This document shows, in pieces, positions 1-9,840 of a stretch of DNA of 64,000 bases. A model generated the notes under the pieces. The model had not been told where the DNA came from, made no database searches, and worked only from the letters and a program-made list of their open reading frames with translations. Positions within the stretch are counted from its first letter, which is position 1; each line of letters starts with the position of its first letter. A program made the position numbers and the translations under genes. The stretch covers positions 36,854,427 through 36,918,426 of the forward strand of contig OX442315.1 in NCBI GenBank assembly GCA_949358305.1. The letters run 5' to 3'. Source of the stretch: Strigamia acuminata. Its lineage: Eukaryota; Arthropoda; Chilopoda; Geophilomorpha; Linotaeniidae.

Positions 1-2
1 CG

Positions 3-152
3 CCTTGCACTGAGCGGGCAGAACCAACACAAAAATCAACCAAGATACACGTAAAAGCCAAACGTCCTAAAACGATCAAGCCTAAGTACAAAGACTTCAG
101 GAGTGACCTAGGACAAGGGACTTTCAACGTGAGTACGATTGATTTGTGTTAA
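3..152 (+). CDS. C-terminal end of an unidentified reading frame cut by the window edge
   Basis: An open frame of 49 codons enters from the left edge and ends at TAA (150-152). The visible residues are rich in Lys, Arg and Thr, with no recognisable motif. The following 600 bases look like the untranslated or LTR part of a retroelement, so this is most simply the tail of a retroelement polyprotein. It could also be the last exon of a host gene. Nothing seen decides between these. Confidence 0.35.
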   Translation, partial: PCTERAEPTQKSTKIHVKAKRPKTIKPKYKDFRSDLGQGTFNVSTIDLC

Positions 153-850
153 CCTCCGCAGAGTAACCTGCGAAACAAGATTACCACACTATTTTAGCAA
201 GCCAGCTAGAAATAGTAAACCTACTCCAATTTAGCGAGTTGTGCAGACAAACGGTCGCACAAGCCTAAATTGCAGTAACCACGACGAGCGTTCCCGCCGC
301 TGTGTGTATCGCCGGGAACCACCAAGCGTCCGCCGCTGTGTGATCGCCGGACACCTACAAAAAACCCTAAACCTAGACAACAGACCAGAAGTAAGACCTT
401 TCAGGCATTCACTCGCGCCCGACCAGCGTGAGCCCGAAGGACCGAACGAGAAACGTGAGACGAGGACGCCATTCATTGCCACGCCGGCCCAAGACGACAC
501 CACGTTGCCACGCGGACGCCATCTTGGATCCACAGCGACAAAGGACGACCTCGACCAGTTTCCCGCCAACTTCACACCCCTTTCCTTTTACCTTTTTATT
601 CCCTTACATATTTTATTCCCTTTTAACTGTATATTCCCGTATAATAAATACATTTATTATATTTACCTTTTACATTGTCTTGCCGTGTTACATTATTTGG
701 GTAACCGCTTGAGTAAAGCGGTATTGCGAGATCAGAGAGTGACTCATACCACGTATCAGCGACAGACCGAGTTGAGCGCGACAGGTTGTAAGTAACGCAC
801 TCATCAATTCTAGTTTTGGTAAAGTGAGTTCTTTCACAGGAGCCACTCTA
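153..850 (+). repeat. Probable 3' untranslated or LTR region of a retroelement
   Basis: After the stop at 152 comes a more GC-rich stretch. It contains two imperfect copies of a motif around CCGCCGCTGTGTG (about 296-356), each followed by a self-complementary CGCCGG segment. A T-rich tract follows, with an AATAAA signal at 643-648. Composition changes abruptly to ordinary AT-rich DNA near 850. No second copy lies in the window, so LTR borders cannot be fixed. The frame open from 241 to 795 has no recognisable domain and I do not call it a gene. Confidence 0.35.
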
Positions 851-1108
851 CACCTAGATGATTAACATTTGTATCGAAGCTTTCCAGTCGTGAATAGGCA
901 ACAACACCACACGCATAAGGTCTCGCATCGCAGAAGACATGTATCTGCCTAATATTATTTTTATTTCTCCACGTGATAATAGGAAATAATAAATAGGAAA
1001 TTCTAACTCAGCAATTCTTTCTTGGTATTTGTATGTATCAAGTGTCAGTGGAGATGCATGACGTTTGATCACTGGGCTGTGGTCAGTGTAGTTTTTGGTG
1101 CACATAGT

Positions 1109-1154
1109 TCCCCATGTGGTCCAGTGGCTAGCATACCTGGCTTTCACCCAGGTG
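1109..1154 (+). pseudogene. tRNA-Glu (TTC) 5' fragment
   Basis: This stretch matches the 5' two-thirds of a eukaryotic tRNA-Glu. It has the acceptor start TCCCCATGTGG, D-arm with A box (TGGTCCAGTGGCTAGCATA) and anticodon arm CCTGG-CTTTCAC-CCAGG with anticodon TTC. The variable loop, T arm and 3' acceptor strand are missing. Short GAACGG-type repeats (1160-1205) follow instead. It is a truncated pseudogene or the head of a tRNA-derived SINE, not a working tRNA. Confidence 0.7.
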
Positions 1155-1729
1155 TCATGAACGGAGTAGTGAACGGGGTTGTAGATGGAGTCGTGAACGG
1201 AGTTGTTTGGCCATGTATTTCAAAAAAAATTATTACGGAGTATTTCATTTGTGTTTCGTCTGGCCATGGCGGAATCAGAACAGGATGTGATTTCTGTTAT
1301 GCATTTGGAGTTAAAACTATAAAAATAGGTTTATTAGCCAGGTTTCTCTTGCCTGACATTGTTTACAGTGTAATAATAAAGAAAATGATATAATTGTGCA
1401 ATTGTTAGCACTGTAAATATTTCTGACAATCGATTGGTACTACATGACACATTGTTACAGACGTAACAGTTAATTATAAGTACTGTATATATTTAAGTTT
1501 ATGGAATGACAGCTAAATTAGGAAGAATGTAATTTGCAATAACACTGGCATTGTTATGCCAATCAGGATGACGGACACCTGGAACTGTATATCGTATAAT
1601 TGCACCACGCCTGTCCAGTGTCTGAAGGCAAACGCAGTCATTTATATAAATCTAAAAAAGAATAATACCAAAGACGCGAATGATTTGCTAAAATTGTTAA
1701 AAACATTTTAAGAGTACTTTTAAGACATA

Positions 1730-2494
1730 CAGGGTGGTCAGAAAGTCTGGTTCTATGTAAATAATTCCCAAACTGTTCTAGATGTTGATTCAGCAAAATT
1801 ATTGTAAGGGTAGTATGTCAGGGGAAATCCAATTATGACATCCAATTTGACCTCTGAGGTCATCTTCAAGGTTATCTATATTGTAACTCAAGAACCGTGA
1901 CAGATAAAGCAAAAAGATGAATTAGAAAGTTGTAGAGCATCATCCAATTAGTCTAGAACCGTTCTTAAAAAAATTATTTCTTACTGAAAAGTTTTGAGAA
2001 AAAAGGTCTAAAACATTAATCTACTCAGCATTGTAACTCAGCTTTGTAAACTAAAACTATTGAGGCAACCAAGCTAATCCTCAATTAGGACACTTTATTT
2101 GGTCTTACTTGTAAGTGGAAGAGAGGAATCACAAAAGAAAAGAAATAATTTATTTTGGAAATACATTCCAACATGATTGTTTTAGGTTACAAAGCTGAGT
2201 AGACTAACATTTCAAACCTTTTTATCTCAAAACTTTTCGGTAAGAGATAATTTTTTTAAGAACATTTCTAGACTAATTAGATGTTCCTCTACAACTTTCT
2301 AATTCACTTTTTCTCTCTACCTGTCACGGTTCTCAAGTTACAATATGAATGACCTTGAAGATGACCTCTGAGGTCAAGTTGGATGTCATAATTGGATTTC
2401 CCCCGACATACTACCCTTACAATAATTTTGCTGAATCAACATCTAAAACAGTTTGGGAATTATTTACATAGAACCAGACTTTCTGACCACCCTG
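1730..2494. mobile_element. Foldback MITE with TA target duplication
   Basis: The element begins CAGGGTGGTCAGAAAGTC and ends with the reverse complement, GACTTTCTGACCACCCTG. TA dinucleotides flank it at 1728-1729 and 2495-2496. The two arms are inverted copies of about 300 bases with a roughly 130-base spacer, so nearly the whole 765 bp can fold on itself. TA flanks and a CAGGGTG start fit a non-autonomous Tc1/mariner-type element. There is no transposase frame. The arms have diverged by scattered substitutions and small indels. Confidence 0.85.
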
Positions 2495-2497
2495 TAT

Positions 2498-3315
2498 AAT
2501 GAACACGAAAATTTTTACGTTTCTACCAAGTTCCAGAACAGTTTTCATATTTTTTTATACAGTATTTTTTATTATTTACTTACCGATTGCCGTTCCATGT
2601 CTGTTACTATTCCATTGGCATCGTCGTAGCCAAATAACCTTAAAAAAAAGCAACAACTTTAAACTGTTGTACACATCTTAGAAACATATGATTACGCTGA
2701 TTGCCACGGCACAACAACTCCATCATCTGGACCTCCAATCAGCACCAATTGGCCCAACTTGCACATTGCACTTTTAAATTCTGCAAATAACAAAAGAATA
2801 TCGTAAGAAACCGAAAAAAGATAAAACCTAAAAATACTAAATAGTAATAAGCTTACGTTGATTTTTGGGATGAGAATATTCATTATTTAAACTTGCTAGA
2901 AAACGCCCTTCTTTTTTGTATCTAATCATATCTCGTGGGTCTATAAAAAGAATTATAATTTAGTTTGTGAAAATAAAAATATTACAATTCCTTATTTTTT
3001 TTACCCTTCCAGAAACCACCAACGGAGTCCCTAAAATATATAATGGTGCATTACTTGTAGTAAATTAAACCTGCGGTCACTGCTTAAAATTCTATGGGTT
3101 TATCTTTATTAGATGCATTCAAAATTTCTGTTTATGCTTTTTTTTTAAAATTCTGCCAAAAGCAGGATTAAACTAAAAAATTTCAAAAAGACAAACCACA
3201 ACAAGAGTGTTTTTTGATGTGCTTTCTGCCTGGTTTTGGCTTTGTTACATAATTCAAAGCAGCCGCTACACGAGTTATTTCCGGGTCGAACTTCCAGTTA
3301 TTACTGCATGCTTCC
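2498..3315. other. AT-rich intergenic DNA
   Basis: No exon, RNA gene or mobile element is recognised here. The short open frames at 2499-2681 and 2692-2883 have low-complexity residue content and no flanking signals, and I treat them as chance. Confidence 0.5.
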
Positions 3316-3323
3316 GGCTAGGA

Positions 3324-3770
3324 CAGGGGTCGGCAACCTGCGGCTCTTTCGATGCCAAGGTGCGGCTCTCCAAGATGCGGCGTCGCTACAACGTGCGTCG
3401 CTAAAATGAAGTACATTCATATAGCTGGAAGAATGTACTTCACTTTAGCGACGCTCGTTTTAGCGACGCCATTTTTTAATCTAATTAAACCTAACCTGAC
3501 TCAATGAATTGGCGCGGGCCCCCAAAAATTACCATTTTTTTTGTAAAAAGTCGATGATTTTTGCCGAAAAATCGCCATTTTTTGCGAAAAATCGGCGAAT
3601 TTTTGGTTATGCGCCAGGTTCAATTTAGCGCCGGGTTTCAAATTGGCGCCGGGAAAGCGGCTGAAAAAAAATTTAAAGCCCAGGCGTTTAAACGGTGGCT
3701 CTTTAAAAACTGGGAAATTATGTAAATTTTAACTTTTGGCTCTTCTGTCTCAAAAAGTTGCCGACCCCTG
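3324..3770. mobile_element. Non-autonomous hAT-type element
   Basis: Terminal inverted repeats CAGGGGTCGGCAAC and GTTGCCGACCCCTG bound a 447-bp element. Perfect 8-bp target duplications GGCTAGGA flank it at 3316-3323 and 3771-3778. Terminal sequence and an 8-bp duplication are standard for the hAT superfamily. The interior holds GCGACG-rich segments, a short hairpin (about 3408-3442) and no transposase frame. Confidence 0.92.
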
Positions 3771-3778
3771 GGCTAGGA

Positions 3779-6700
3779 CGATTGAGAAGGTGCTTGAAGG
3801 TGCTTGAAGGTGAAGCATCCACCACCAAAAAAAGTAAGTGTAAAACAAGAAGGCGAATTATTCGTTGTTTAGGCGCAAATAAAAGAATTTTATTTGCCAT
3901 TTTACTCATAAAGCCCAAACACTAATCTAAAAGCAGACACAAAAGCCGAAAACATCTCACACAAGTTCATATTCAGGCACGGATTTCTGTCTTCCAGCAT
4001 ATAAACAGAAACTTCGAATGCACCTGTCAAAATGTTTCCGTGTAAAACTTACGAATATTTTTCTTCATTACCAACATTAAATATTGAGTCCGGAACATAA
4101 AATTCTACAAAATATCAAATAACTTTAGAATCTACCGGTAACTGCTTTTTTGTTCAATCGCTTAATGGAAAAGAGAGAAAATGTTTTCCAACTCTTTTAC
4201 CTCCGTGAAAACCATTCTGCGGTGACGATAACGATATGAATCTTTCCACTGTATGGTTTGGCATTGATTCAATAACCCCTCGTGCAACCAGACCCCCTGA
4301 AGCAAAAGCAACAATAATTTTCACCATTTACTACGGTACTGTCAATTTCTGAAAATATGCACCTTGAGAGTATCCAATAAGATTAATCGGGCCAGGGTTA
4401 GTTAACATAAATTCGTTGAGTGAGTCATAAAATCCCGAAACTTGACGCCACATCGGAAGAAAACTTTCAACACCGAACCAGAGTTCGAGAACGTCGGCCC
4501 TTGAAGGTGGTGTTGTCTAGAAAAGAAAATAATAAAATAGAAATAGAAAATCAATCAAAATACAAGCACGCGGGAGTCCCACGGGACGCTCGTCTAGGGC
4601 CCAGATCAATTTACTAACAAATAGAAATTAAAGGAGAGAAAAATTTGTACGTAATTTAATTATCGGTAAATACAAATTTGGTTGCCGTGACCAGAGTCCC
4701 CACGATCCCCAATGCCCCAAGAAGCGTGAGTGAAGCTACTTACTGATCTTTCAATTGCATTCCTCAAAATCTCCATCCGATCAGTGGCATTAAACATAAT
4801 GCCATGAATAATTGCAGTCGGTCTGTACACTGAATTACAATAGTTTAGCAATAAGGTGATAACTGTTATTTCAAATACAGCGTTCATATTTGGAATTATA
4901 ATCAGTTGGTTTTGAAATGAGGATCGGTGGGTGTGCATAAACACAATGACCGATGTTGCTGTGTGTGATGTGAGCAAACATAACTCGGAAATCCTTAATG
5001 AAATGGAAATGAATAAAATTCTGCATTGTTCAGCATCACAGTTGTCTGTTCTACATCCTCTGCTACTTTTTTTCTACTTTTTTGTATAAAAAATAAAAAT
5101 TCTGCGATCATTGTCATGAACACACATTATGCTATAAAGAAAATATTTGATGTAGTTAAGGTAAACGGAAAGAAAAAGAGTATAAATTTTAAATGTTTAC
5201 CACACGAGCTTCAACCTGAGCATGCGCATATTTGATGATAACATAGTTTTCTTCCTGTTCCGCAAAAATGTAATCAGAGTGTGAAGTAAACTACAAATAA
5301 AGCAGCAGATATGTACCGTCCACCAACAATACCCAACTCACCACCATCAAAACAAACAATACACCCACACGAACATCCAAATCCAAATCCAAATGCAAAT
5401 GCAAAAAGCAGAATCCAACTCCCATGCGCCATTTTCCAGCGCCATCTATGAAATTCTTAAAACAATAAAGACGATTATTGTGCTAATTTTTAACCAAGAC
5501 GTACGGCCACGTTTGGTAGATACACATACCGGTGCTGTACGTACTAGTAATCCAGCTTTTTTGTGTGTTTTGAGTCGAGATCTTGGTATTGAGTTTACTC
5601 TATCACAAGATCGTCGCCCACCCGACGCCATTGTCCGAAAATTGCCGAAGCCGTTCGAGTGTGTTTCATCGCGGGAAGAGAAGCCATCGTTCCCGCCATT
5701 TTCGTATCATTCCTCTGTTCCTTGTTTCTATTGTTTTCTCATTATTCATTACGGTATGTATTATTTCAATATCATTGCTATTATTTAATTGCACAGATTA
5801 AATAACGTTCTTTTCCAGTGGTGTCCTCAAAATTAGCATCCACTGCTAGGGAGTATTTGATGTCGTAAAATCTGGGCTCATCCCCGGGTAATTGACAAAA
5901 TTGGTAAATTGGTAAATTCAACGGATAGCAATAGCAAGGAGTTGTCATGATTTTACCACCGGTCTACTGCTCACATCGACATGAGCAGACGCGTCTTACG
6001 GCCGCCATGTTGAGTTACTGTAAGCACTCTTGAACCATGTGCTCACTTGTCAGATTTGTGCCTCTGGATTTTCTCTAGAACTTGAGAACTGACCACATAA
6101 CGATAATTGTAAAACTTAAAAGTTCAGTGTAGATTATAGAAAACATCAGATTTAAACATTTAATGCCACGACATCTACAGTAAGATCTCCGAAGAATGGA
6201 TATGGATGGTCTACCAAGTAAACGCTGTGTTTGGGTGTTTTTAAAAATGTTATTTATTCATTTTTATTTCATGTCTATCAGAAAGTGAAAGTGAGCCCAA
6301 AACAGAGTGGGGATGAGATCGAGGCACATCGCGATGCTTATCCAATCCATCCAAATTTTCCATTAATTTTATCCTGAAGAGTAGTAGCCTACTACTAGTA
6401 GGTAGGTGGCGACATCTAGTGAAACATTTGTAAATCATTTCTGGGGCAGTACATGATTTTTCCGATAGTTGAATCAGTGTTGAATTATTCGTTCAGATGT
6501 CCACTTTATGCTTTTCCTTTGGAATTATAATTATTTTTGTTGCAAGTTTGAACGAATCTAAAATTATATAATTTTTGTGAAAATTGAAATCGAAAAAAAG
6601 AAAAAATTGGTGTTTCGCGAATGCTTTAACCACGGACCCAATAATTTCACCTCGCTCATTTTCATCATTTTCTTCCTGTTCCGCAAAAATGTAATCAGAG

Positions 6701-7407
6701 TGTGAAGTAACAAAACTTGTGGTTTTCTTCCTGCTTTTATAAGTTGAGTACTATTTCAAAATACTGTAACGGGTTTAAGCTGCATTAACTAGATTTATTA
6801 GGTTTAGTTTGAAAATTTAGAATTAGAACTGTAATTAGTAATTACAGATGGATAAAATTGCAATTGTATGAATTAATCTTCATCAGATTTGCTTTAAAAT
6901 AACAGAAAATACATTTATTCATCTGAATACTAATTGAATACCTACAAAAAACATTGCATCGTAAACATAAGTTATTAAACTGGTTTTGCAAATCTAATTA
7001 AACGAAGAATTGAGGAAAAATAAAAAATTTACGTGACAGAAATAACTTAGACGTTAAGTGAAGTTGCCATCAAAATCGACCTTATTGAAAATGTATACAG
7101 ACTAAAGTTGTACACAGGATTGGAAGCTTATTTATTAGGATTTGGGGGATAATCAATTTCAAGATCAATCATTTTGTATCCTTGCAACCCATAAGAGACA
7201 AGAGATTATTGGCCACATTCACCTCAGAATGTCACATATGGATTCAAATTTATTCCAGATTAGTGCTTTTTAAACTGCATTTAATTAATTCTAGTATTTT
7301 TTGTTCCAATATATCGCGGACCAGTATCATATTTTTTGTCCTAATGTGTTGCGGACCAGTATCATTCAGTTGTGAAATTTTGATGGAAGTAGGACAGGAG
7401 GGCGGGG
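3779..7407. other. Intergenic DNA without a recognised gene
   Basis: The stretch is AT-rich, with a slightly GC-richer island at 5500-5720. Several frames of 60-130 codons are open, for example 5393-5788 on the plus strand, but none shows a domain, splice borders or codon bias that I trust. It contains a 43-bp direct repeat (separate entry) and the left flank of the large LTR element that starts at 7408. Confidence 0.5.
5247..6710 (+). repeat. Pair of 43-bp direct repeats bounding about 1.4 kb
   Basis: The segment 5247-5289, containing TTCCTGTTCCGCAAAAATG, recurs exactly at 6668-6710, 1421 bp away. The flanking bases then differ. The enclosed DNA has no LTR, inverted termini or transposase. 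Possible causes are a duplication-associated insertion, a segmental duplication with one end decayed, or two ends of a dispersed repeat. Confidence 0.6.
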
Positions 7408-9321
7408 TGTATGACGGTTTACAATGGCTATAAATGCCTATTTTCTATCAAGAAAGCGCTGTTGCGCCAATATGATGGTATTTTTACAATATTCTGTGTA
7501 AAACTGATAAATGTCTAGAATAAAGTCATTTATGATGTTTCAAATACAAAGATGTTCGTTTATTAAGAATAAACACTAATTTCCACATGATACTAAAGTA
7601 TCACGGCATAATTACGAAGATTCGTCTGCTAAAACCCGCATTTGTCAATGCTCCATATTGCCACTAGATGGCGCGATCGCAATTAGCGATAAATTCGAAT
7701 ACGAACTTGAAAACCTCATGATTAAATATAAACGTATATTTAATCAAGTGAATAAATTGTGTTAAATATTAATATAAATATATATTAAGTATCTGACATT
7801 GTTAAATACAATGTAACTTCCATTTCTGCGGGACAGAATGTTTAGCGATCAATCGGTCAACCGATCAATCTGATTGGTGGAACCCATTTCCGGTCCTGGG
7901 TATCCAGTTCCGGTTGTAACAAGGATTAGCATAATTTGCATAAATGCTCCTCCGTATCCACTTCCGGTGATACGGGATTGGAGGGATTCGTGGAACCCAT
8001 GTTCCAATTGGATGACTGGATTAATCCTTAAATCCAGTCAGGTTATATAAACCCAAACAATCGGCCATTCCGCAGCTCTGTTTGATTATTTCTGTTTGGT
8101 ATTGTTACTTAAGAAGTATGATTCGTTGTTCACGTAAAAAACCTTTTGGTTCTTTGTTGATTTATTCGCAAAGAACCGTTGCATGATTCTACAGAATCAT
8201 GCCACCGCCGGCAATTGAAGTCGAAGTGCTGGGATTATTATGTTGCATAAATGTTACAGTCTACGGTTGCGACGCCGAAGGAGAACCCGCCGTTGTGCAA
8301 TTCAGTATCCTCCGGACAGGACCAAGTTGTCTTTTTCGGTATGAACGTATTCCGTTACCACGAGTAGCATCGGTATTGTTGAGAATCGGTTCCTTCACCT
8401 GATGGTGCCAAAGCAGTCTGTTTTACAGTAACCACGAGTAGCACCAAGTGTTTGGCAAGCTGATTCTCATGGTATTCGATGCCAAAGCAGTCGGTCTATT
8501 ATTAGTACCGCGAGAGATAAAACTGCTGTGCGGAGCCGCGAGCTATCGACCCCTGTGTACGTGGTACCGTCAACCACTCGATGGACGACCGTGCTGCGAC
8601 GCCGGGGACGCTTGATACCGTTCTGCATGGCAAGGCGTATATTCTAATCGATGGCAATTGTGTGTTGCGACGGGAAGCTTAATCTTCATTTTATTTATAA
8701 CAGCAAAACTTAAACTCGACAACCAGTTGGACCAAAATCAAGTCAGAAGACTTAATCTCATATTGAACTCAATATAACCGATAAGTTGACGACAACTTAT
8801 TCCCGAAATATCTAAATAAGAATTCACAACGATATGAATTAAATATAATTCATAAGTGGAATATTGATAAGTAAATGAATACATTTACTTACACCAATAT
8901 CCTCCCAAAGTTGTGGCGGTGCAGACAAAGTCAACCGCAATGCTCAGATCATTCGATTTATCGACGTGCGATAGTTTACACAGCGAACCAAGGAAACCAG
9001 CGAAGCCGTATCGGACTCCAGGACACAGCCATCCGGCTTAAGATGACATCTATAATCAGGTCGAGCGATGGGGAAACCGCTCCCATATTCCAGACCCGTA
9101 GTGATATTATTCTAGGGCCAGTTGGCCAATTCTTTGTATAGTTTAATAGCTGATTTAACTTGCCAAATGTCGGCATTAGTCCTATGTATAATTTAGCTCA
9201 TCCATATTGTTTGCCAACAATAAACTGTCTTGTATTTATCTCGTATTGTATTCACTGTTTATTTATTGCGATCTCTTCCCGGTACCATTGTTAAATGGGA
9301 GTTGTGGTCGTCACCGTCACA
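7408..9321 (+). repeat. 5' LTR of the 9.4-kb element
   Basis: It carries a TATATAAA box at 8044-8051 and an AATAAA signal at 9219-9224, consistent with U3-R-U5 order. Around 8355-8510 a block holding ACCACGAGTAGCA and GATGCCAAAGCAGTC is duplicated imperfectly. A CCACTAGATGGCGC motif lies at 7661-7674. The 67- and 88-codon open frames inside it are not supported as genes. Confidence 0.9.
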
Positions 9322-9323
9322 CG

Positions 9324-9341
9324 TGGAGGTCCCACCGAGAT
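9324..9341 (+). promoter_or_regulatory. tRNA-Gln-type primer binding site
   Basis: TGGAGGTCCCACCGAGAT begins two bases after the 5' LTR. It is the reverse complement of the 3' end of animal tRNA-Gln, including the CCA tail. This marks the start of minus-strand synthesis and confirms the plus orientation of the element. Confidence 0.85.
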
Positions 9342-9840
9342 TAGGTTGCAATTAAATTCGATTGAATTGCAACAGTGAATATTGGAGATAAATATTTAAC
9401 TAAAAGATTTAAGTTAAAAATAGACAGATTAAATTCTCAGTTTATATTTCCATGTGAAGAAGTTAAACTGATGAAATAGAAATACGTAGTAGATTTTCCT
9501 TCATTATTTTCGTTTGAAGATTTTAGGGATTTCAAAGACTACCACCTAATCTCACACGTGGAGGTCCCACCGAGATTAGGTTGCAATTAAATTCGATAGA
9601 ATTGTAAAAGTGAATTTTGAGATAAATATTTAACTAAAAGATTTAGTTAAAAAACAGACCAGTTTCAAACCATGTTTATTTTCTTGAGAAACACCAAAAC
9701 TGTCCTTTAACTAGGAATTTCGGAAGTTATAGACCTATCACACGATCACTGAAATAGGTTGCAAATTAATTCGATCGAATTGCAAAAGCGAATCTTGAAT
9801 CCGATATTAACAAAAAAATTTTAGTTAAAACAGACAAATA
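9324..9840 (+). repeat. Leader repeats that include a second copy of the primer site
   Basis: The block that starts with the primer site and runs through GATTAGGTTGCAATTAAATTCGAT recurs at 9559, with the 18-base primer site intact at 9559-9576. A third, decayed copy without the primer site starts near 9755. Unit lengths differ (about 235 and 190 bases). Confidence 0.8.

Noticed and set aside
5393-5801. 131-codon frame in a GC-richer island
   Set aside because: No domain, no clear start context or splice signals; three overlapping frames on both strands are open, suggesting composition.
8199-9141. 67- and 88-codon frames in the LTR of the 9.4-kb element (repeated at 15716-16658)
   Set aside because: They are short, lie in U3/R regions, have no domain, and are identical only because the LTRs are identical.
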